NCBI RefSeq assembly: GCF_026212465.1
Contig: NC_080062.1
Span: 4,042,501-4,106,500 of the forward strand
Direction: 5' to 3'
DNA length: 64,000 nucleotides
DNA from: Amaranthus tricolor
Taxonomy: Eukaryota; Streptophyta; Magnoliopsida; Caryophyllales; Amaranthaceae
The notes under the pieces are model-generated. The model saw nothing but the letters and a program-made list of their open reading frames with translations. It was not told the origin of the DNA and ran no database searches. Shown piece after piece: positions 57,217 through 64,000 of the stretch. The position numbers and the translations under genes were made by a program. Each line of letters starts with the position of its first letter. Position 1 is the stretch's first letter.

Positions 57217-59714
57217 TAATTTAACACATTTTACTATTTAATCTATCCTTTTACTTTGCTAGTACCTCCCTTCGAAAAATACATGTAATATTTGTTTTTT
57301 TCACGCAATTTAATGCACTAATTATTTTAAATATTTTTAATTATTTCTAATTGTACATAATAAAAAATTGTAAAAAATTTAATATTCACAATATTTGCAT
57401 TGAGACGAATCAAACAAAATCTCACTTGATTATATTTTAACTTATAAATTAAAAACTAATAACAAATTAAGAACAATGAATAAATAATGCATAATAAATT
57501 AATTTCTAATATTGCAACTAATTTGAAATGAAAAAAGTATATTTTTAAAGAAATTTCTCATTATTACATATATTTTGGCCATACTATTAAAATTGTCAAA
57601 TAATTATTTAATGTTTTTTGCAATATGAAACTCTGATAATTTTGAGATAAGGTCTATATTTATCAAGGCAAGTTGGCAACCCACAAACCTTGTTTGTACT
57701 TTCTTCATTCTTGTTATATTTGACTTTTTATGGAATTTATTGTGTTATTCTGATCATTTATATATTGAATAATGCACATTAAAATTACAAAAAGCTAATA
57801 TTATATAAGAATGCGATTAAAAGATTTAAACTAGATTCCACTTTACTATGCTTTTTACACATTAGCCCTAATATATAAAATAAGCTTAATTTGACTGATT
57901 TTTACTGATTATAAATACTTTTCTCTTAATTGAATTTTGCATATAATTAAAATTAGTTTTTTTAGATTCGTCAAATATTTAATTGTCACATACTCACATA
58001 CATAACCTACACCGTCATATCATGACTAGAAATAGCCATGAGGCAGTTTACTGGTACCCCAATCGCAAACTGATTCATACAAGTTCAAACCGATCCTAAA
58101 CGGTCAAGAATTGGGCTCGAATCAGCCCAAACCAATAGGCTTAGCCAATTCGGCTTGACAATTTGTGATCTTCCTCCATTGAATCTTCTCCATTATTCCA
58201 TGAATATCAACGTATTGATTCTAGTTATGAAAAGACTTTGTGGATTTTTATCATCAATAATTAACAACCTCAATTATCTGAATAAGAATATGGTATCCAA
58301 CTAAACATCATTATTAATTTTATCATCAAATTTCTAGCATCTTTGTTTAGAAAAATATTAAGAGTTGGCAAATAGAGTAATCAGATTCTAAAATCATAAT
58401 TATTGATCATCTCCGCAATAATTATAAGTGTTATATGAGACCATCTTATCATGAAATAAGCCTATAAAATTAACTCAATTTTCTATTTAATTACTTTAAG
58501 GTTAAAGTTATCACTTTAAAATTATTCTTGATTATTAATAAATAAAAGTACACATTAAATCAATCTTATAAGAATGATCACATTATAAACTATAAACGCC
58601 TATTATTTCATTTTGTGTAAACCATAAACATAGAGCATCTGACAGACTAAACCAATCGATACTACTGTTTATTTGCCACGTGTATAATGTATGAGTTGAC
58701 AATTTCAATCAACGGCTATAATCCTTCCTCAAATTTTCAAGTGGAAATCGTTGTTGATTTTTGACATTGGCAGTCATTGTTTGTCAAATAGTTTCACACC
58801 ATTTCTCTTCCGCAACTACGCATATTCCAATAATTAAAATGGTCAACATACTCTAATCAATGGCATAAAATTCCCATAACTATGCTAAGTAAAAACATGT
58901 GGGAATTAAAATTAGATTTATTGAACAATAATGGTTAATTAGGTAGTTAACTTTAATAGTTATTAAATCAATCAATATTTTTTACTATTAAATTAACTAA
59001 TAGATTCAACTAAGAGTAAAATTAGAAATTTTAGTTTGAGGGTCAAGACGATTGATGCACTAGCAAAAAAGTATAGTAAATGATAAACATCCTAACAAAC
59101 AAATAGTCAAATAATCAATACACTAATTTAAAATTAAAATTTAATGACAGATACAATTAATGAATAATTAATATTGGATGACCAATACACTAAAAAAAAT
59201 TGTAATAGACTAAAAAAAACTTGTATAACATTTTGTTCAATTAATAGAATAGATACCAATAAGTGTTGTTTGAGGATATAAAATACAATAATGTCGTTTA
59301 ACTAATAGCAAAACATCACAATAGACATCAAGTTGTATTTTACCACTTGGGCTGCTGAATTTTATTTAATTTTTTGACATTAAATCTATCCATATATTAT
59401 CACATTATAAATTATTAAAAAGAATGCATTAAAAATGCAAAAGCGTGTGTTTAGACCGAAGAGCAACAATTCCCTCAAACCCGTCTAGCTTTGGCCAAAC
59501 ATAATCACTAAACAACCCTGATGACATAAATTTTTTGTATTAATTATGAAAATTGAAAATTAAAATTAGAATTATATCACAATAGAAAATTAATTAAGTA
59601 AGACATAAATATTGCATAAAAATAAAAAATAAAAAATAAAAAACCGTCATCTCTTATCAATTCACCCATTAAACCCGATGACCCATCAATTTACAATTCA
59701 AATCATAAAATCAC
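57217..59714. other. AT-rich intergenic DNA; 3' flank of the acyltransferase gene
   Basis: No gene is supported. About 58430-58600 starts TATATGAGACCATCTTATCATG and resembles the GAGACGGTCTC repeat family without a clear right end. Sequence just below 59714 is probably the 3' untranslated region of the minus-strand gene. Confidence 0.5.
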
Positions 59715-61181
59715 CTAACAACTTGAAACAAATTGCATAAATTCCGGGTCGGATTCAAGACCTGCCATCGTCTGAGGCGCCAAAACCACCTCAAGATCAA
59801 CGCTACCGCCACCATCTCGACCAGGAAAAGCGGAGATCTTCCCGTCAAATTTATTTGCACTTCCACTTCTTACAGCAACGGGTCTTCCCCACCCGAAATC
59901 GTTATCATACATAGGAAAACGGGGCGAACTACCCATTGTAATCATTGCCCCATCAAAATTACCCAATGGAAAAGTCCTCGGATTACTCTCCCATTCCGCA
60001 ACGCACCTCCGAACGGTGTCGTTTCCATGATCTCTAACATTTTTATTCAGCTGCTCCGCGGCCCACCGTAAGTCATTTGATAAAAGATCTCCCATTACAG
60101 CAACGGTTGGGATGCTCTGAATAGCGTTTCCGAAATAAAGTGGGTCCAATTTCGGTTCCAATCTATGGCGGCAATTAACTGCCATACGAAACGTCGACGT
60201 TTTACTTGGATCAAGTTTTCTAGCGCGGGTTACACACCTCCATAGAAGAGCACTTAGAGATTGAAATGACGAAATCTCAACCGCCATGGTTTCCGTTTCG
60301 TTTAAGCTTTGAGGTTTCGAAACGTTCACTGCGTTTCGAATCCAATTTTCAATTTTCGACGTCATTTTGCCGTCATTATAAGGATCATTACTCTGTTTCC
60401 CAATGAATTCAATGGAAGGATGAACCGTCGAAAATTTCCGATTGTTCACCTTAGATTTCAAATCCAAAATAGCTTCCCTAGTAAAACTAAAAATTCTCTC
60501 TCTTAATGGCTCCCTTTCATTGAAGGTAACCACAGGACCTCCTTCAGGAACAGTCAAAATTGCCGGAGAAATCAAAATAGAATCTCGACTAAACTCAGGC
60601 GATTTCGTAATCTTTTTAACTCCTCTACAAATTTCCGCATAAGTATTAAAAAAATTCCAGAAAGAAGTACCATCAGTAACAGAATGATTCATCGCACAAC
60701 TGATGAAAACTCCATCAGCTAATTCAGTAACTTGAACTGCCATTAATGGCTGAAAATGACCTTTATAACTCACAGTCCGATCATAAGTAAAAAATTCCTT
60801 CACGATGTCAGGGACATCGGTAGGAGAGAGAATATCACGAACATAAACATTCTTCGCAGTAGCATGAACAAAATCAACACCAGCATCATTACAAGTAATG
60901 AAAACGTAACCGAGAGAATCGGTTACAAATCGGCCAGCTAAAGCAGGAAAATTAGTAAGAGCAATTGAAAGGCCATTTTTCAAAATTGAAATCAAATTCG
61001 ATGAATTCATAGGAGGTCGAGTAAACAAACCTCCTTTCTGGATGTAATGGCAAGAAAGCATAGGGAGGTCGGAAACAGAGAGTTTCAAATCCGCCATGGA
61101 TGAAGGCTCCGCCGGAACAACAGTTGATTTTGATACGATTGTGACGGAGGGTGATGTAAGTAGTGAATCTGAGCAAGTCAT
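59715..61181 (-). CDS. BAHD acyltransferase (488 aa, intronless)
   Basis: A cytosolic acyl-CoA-dependent acyltransferase that moves an acyl group to an alcohol or amine of a specialised metabolite. The catalytic HXXXD motif is HSVTD (166-170), followed by GTSFWNFFNTYAE, and the structural DFGWG motif is intact at 428-432. Other family landmarks are LSDLP-type SVSDLPMLSCHYIQK (35-49), an LALTNFPALAGRF-type segment (72-85), and MAVNCRHRLEP (333-343) with YFGNAIQS. Length is slightly above the usual 430-460. The N-terminal extension before DLKLSVSDLP and the Tyr-X-Gln-Lys-Gly motif point to the group of 'uncharacterised acetyltransferase At3g50280-like' proteins, to which EPS1 also belongs; the substrate cannot be read from the sequence. 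All catalytic residues are present, so it is likely active. Confidence 0.95.
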   Translation of the reverse strand: MTCSDSLLTSPSVTIVSKSTVVPAEPSSMADLKLSVSDLPMLSCHYIQKGGLFTRPPMNSSNLISILKNGLSIALTNFPALAGRFVTDSLGYVFITCNDAGVDFVHATAKNVYVRDILSPTDVPDIVKEFFTYDRTVSYKGHFQPLMAVQVTELADGVFISCAMNHSVTDGTSFWNFFNTYAEICRGVKKITKSPEFSRDSILISPAILTVPEGGPVVTFNEREPLRERIFSFTREAILDLKSKVNNRKFSTVHPSIEFIGKQSNDPYNDGKMTSKIENWIRNAVNVSKPQSLNETETMAVEISSFQSLSALLWRCVTRARKLDPSKTSTFRMAVNCRHRLEPKLDPLYFGNAIQSIPTVAVMGDLLSNDLRWAAEQLNKNVRDHGNDTVRRCVAEWESNPRTFPLGNFDGAMITMGSSPRFPMYDNDFGWGRPVAVRSGSANKFDGKISAFPGRDGGGSVDLEVVLAPQTMAGLESDPEFMQFVSSC

Positions 61182-61262
61182 TTTGTTGGGAATAAGAGAG
61201 GAGGTAATAAGAGTGGGGAGAAGGGAGTGAGAAGTGAGGTATTGGAGGAGGGGGAAGTAACG

Positions 61263-61270
61263 TATTTATA
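61263..61270 (-). promoter_or_regulatory. TATA box of the acyltransferase gene
   Basis: TATAAATA on the minus strand lies 82 bp upstream of the start codon, giving a leader of about 50 bases. Confidence 0.65.
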
Positions 61271-61299
61271 AGGGAAAACCGGAAAAGTTGTTCCATTGT

Positions 61300-64000
61300 T
61301 GAAAGGTCTGACTATGTGAGTTACATTTGACAAGTCTCTCTCAATCATTTAGTACATGGGCTATTTGCCTGTATGCTAATGGTACTGTAAGTACTTTAAT
61401 AATTAAAACCTATTTTTGTGAGATATGGTTTTTCGGTGAAACGATCATAAAATAAACTGTTCATTACTCATTTGCTAAAATTTTTTTATTGAGTTATTTA
61501 AACTAAATATAAAGCACGTCTTACATTGAAATCTCTTATTCATGATCCCATAAAGAATATTCATAAATCATATATATATAAAAAATTAAATCTTTTAAAT
61601 TGTATATATATTAGTTTATTAAATAATAAAGTTAATGGAGAAAATGTGAGAACTATAAATATTAAAATCAAACTAGTAAAAAACATACGAAAATCATAGT
61701 TAAAAAATTTATTTAAATAAAGTCAGTGAAAAATATGTAGAGACTGTAAACATTATAATAAAAAAAATATTAAAATGGTAAATGAGAATAGAAATTTTTT
61801 TTGAAGAATAACAAATAAAACGATTCAAAACGAATGAGAATCTAATAAAAGAGATGAATAATAAAGATTCATGAAATAGTGGAACTGTTATTTAAGAAAA
61901 CTAAACGAAAATCGGAGGAGAAAATGGTATTTTTAATATTGGTGGAACCCGATATTAAAAAAATAGTGGAACTGTTATTTATACTTTCTCTTACCCATAA
62001 GTTTGTTATATTTATCAGTTAATGAATTTATTTAAAAAATTACACTAATTTTTTATTGACACTGTCTCACCGTGAGATAACTTTAGGATCAACCCAAACT
62101 ATTTAAAAAATAATCTTCTGGAAATTAAGTTTCCATTTTTTTTAAAGTTTTTTTTACTAATGAGCTACTCCCTCCTATTCATAGATAATGGATCATTTGC
62201 TTTTTTCACACTATTCAATGCATTTATTCAATGCTTAATATCTTTTATTATACATAACGAAATATTATAAAAAGTGGATATTAATAATCTTTGCATTGAG
62301 ACGAATCAAACAAGATTTTACTTGACTATGTTTTAATTTATAGATTAAGAATAAAATATAAATTAAAAGTAATGAGTAAATAGTGTCAAAAACTAAATGT
62401 CCCATTATCTATGAATAGAGGGAGTATGTGTTTTTGACTGGTGTTACAATGAAACGGTTTTATACCAGACATGTCGAAAAAATTAATGCATTTTCATATT
62501 TGAATTTGGACCATCTCCCAGCACAATTACGTATTTTTTTACATTTACCACAAGCATATCTTAAAAAATAGAAAATGAAAAAATATAGCAAAATTTTTGC
62601 AGCAAGCTAGGTCTTATATGAGATCGTCTTATTATGAGATGAGCCAATATAATTAATCTATTTCTTTAATTGATTACTTTATAATTGTAAGTGATCACTT
62701 TAAGGTTATAAATGATCACTCTAAAACTTAAAAAATAATCACTTTAAAATTATAAGTAATCTCTTTATAGTTATAAGAAATCACTTTAAAATAGTTTTTA
62801 TATATTAATTTAATCAGCTTAATATAAATAATTTCACAACATCTCCTTCTCAATAAAAAATTTGTGAAATTCTTAAGATAGAGAATATATGTGTTATAAA
62901 ATGAGGAGATTTATAATTTAACTTATAAGATAGTAGACAATCTTGGAAGGACGCATACAATATGTTTTTTTGGGTTGAAGTATTGGGATACATGAATGAC
63001 CATGAATATTAAACTTTTTTCGTTATATTTTAGTTGCAAAATTATGAACCATACCAAAACACGTTGGCTGAAAAAATATACATGTAATTTATATTATAAC
63101 TCTTGGTTATCAAAAAATATATTTTGTATATATAGATAATTCCAAAATGATTTTAAGAAGTATTTTTTTAATGTTTTCCTCAATATTTTTTATGGATAGA
63201 GATATTAGCTTGAAGTTTTATAATCGGAGATGAACATATGGAACACTTTGTCTTTTCTTCAAAGTGATTTTTTTAGAATCGACTTTAGTTTTAGTTGTAG
63301 TAAGTATAACTATTTTCAGGTAAGGTTTTGAGTTCGATTTTCACATATCATCTTAAATTTCTCAGTTTACTTTATAATAAAAAATATAAACATTTGATGT
63401 TAGTTGAATATTAGAGTTTGTGGAAGAGTGTATGTATTTTCTTAAAACATAAGCCGAATTCTTCACTAATAAATTGGGAAGATCTTCTTAAAATCCCTGA
63501 AAAGGACAAAATATTAAATGAGAGTTATCGAGAATAGTGCAGTTAGAGTACTCCACTTACTCTAATGATTGGATTGAAGTGTACTTTTTGCTGAAAATAT
63601 GAAAAGTTCGTCTCAAAAAGAAAAAAAAGTCATTCTTTGTTTTTAATGCACCTTCTGCACAAACAAATAATCAAGTGTCACGTTATAGGTTGTCGTCAAT
63701 TTTACAAGATAACCAACCTCGGTGTTGATAATAATAGTTTTTTAAGGACAAAAACATTCCCTAATGCATCAAATGATGAAATGTAAACACCAACTTGTTC
63801 ATCATTTTTCAAGTGTCGTAATTTTGACCAAATCCTACTATTGAATTAAAAACTTCGCTCTTAACGAACTTCATTTAAAGGTTCATTTATCTTATATTGA
63901 ATAACTTTATTTACCCTTGTGAAATAGGAACATTTACTTGGGTCTTAATCCATATTCTTTTTTTTTTTATTTTATTTATTTTTTTCTATTCACTTACTTG
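61300..64000. other. AT-rich intergenic DNA with MITEs
   Basis: No gene is supported. The Stowaway-like element at 62168-62424 is listed separately. About 62607-62800 starts GGTCTTATATGAGATCGTCT and continues with repeated AAGTGATCACTTTAA-type palindromes, a relative of the sequence at 40386-40560. Confidence 0.5.
62168..62424. mobile_element. Stowaway-like MITE
   Basis: CTCCCTCCTATTCATAGATAATGG is mirrored by CCATTATCTATGAATAGAGGGAG, flanked by TA on both sides. The interior is closely related to 660-915 (GAGACGAATCAAACAAGAT shared), although the subterminal words differ. Confidence 0.85.

Overview
This is a gene-poor, AT-rich stretch of plant nuclear DNA from a eudicot. The evidence is GT-AG introns, plant-specific families (L-type lectin receptor kinase, BAHD acyltransferase, SRC2-like C2 protein, plant-type CDC20) and dense plant transposon debris. 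The repeat style recalls Caryophyllales genomes (spinach, goosefoot, amaranth relatives), but that is an impression from memory, not a measurement.

Five protein-coding genes are supported. In order: (1) 10570-16238, minus, four coding exons, a ~700-residue plant protein of unknown function with a 3.3 kb intron that holds a solo LTR, itself hit by a hAT MITE; (2) 25774-27935, plus, five coding exons, CDC20, the mitotic APC/C activator, with a G2/M-type MSA element and TATA box upstream; (3) 35497-37686, plus, intronless, an L-type lectin receptor kinase of clade VIII type; (4) 43059-43985, plus, intronless, a C2/SRC2-like protein; (5) 59715-61181, minus, intronless, a BAHD acyltransferase. They are unrelated neighbours and do not form a pathway.

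The rest is intergenic DNA built from layered small transposons. I resolved many by their terminal inverted repeats and target-site duplications: Stowaway-like (TA), PIF/Harbinger-like (TAA/TTA), hAT-like (exact 8-bp duplications at three insertions), a solo LTR with an exact 5-bp duplication (CAAAC), a second diverged LTR of the same family, a Cassandra-like LTR carrying a split 5S-rRNA-like segment, a tRNA-derived SINE, a probable TRIM, a decayed LINE reverse-transcriptase tail, and three Mutator-like elements with 9-10 bp duplications.

The most unusual object is 53651-54670: a ~1.0 kb palindromic element, flanked by an exact 10-bp duplication, that carries two inverted tRNA-Ile(AAU)-like sequences facing each other at its centre, wrapped in GTCGCCC hairpins and ATT/AAT triplet arms. 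A second ~1 kb foldback (21040-22037) has the same architecture (10-bp duplication, long inverted repeats, ATT/AAT arms) but no tRNA. A third, longer Mutator-like element (23702-25136) holds a decayed reading frame that resembles the N-terminal PB1-like part of Mutator-type transposases. Two of these three sit inside older hAT-like elements. Repeat-class calls are by eye; no database search was possible.
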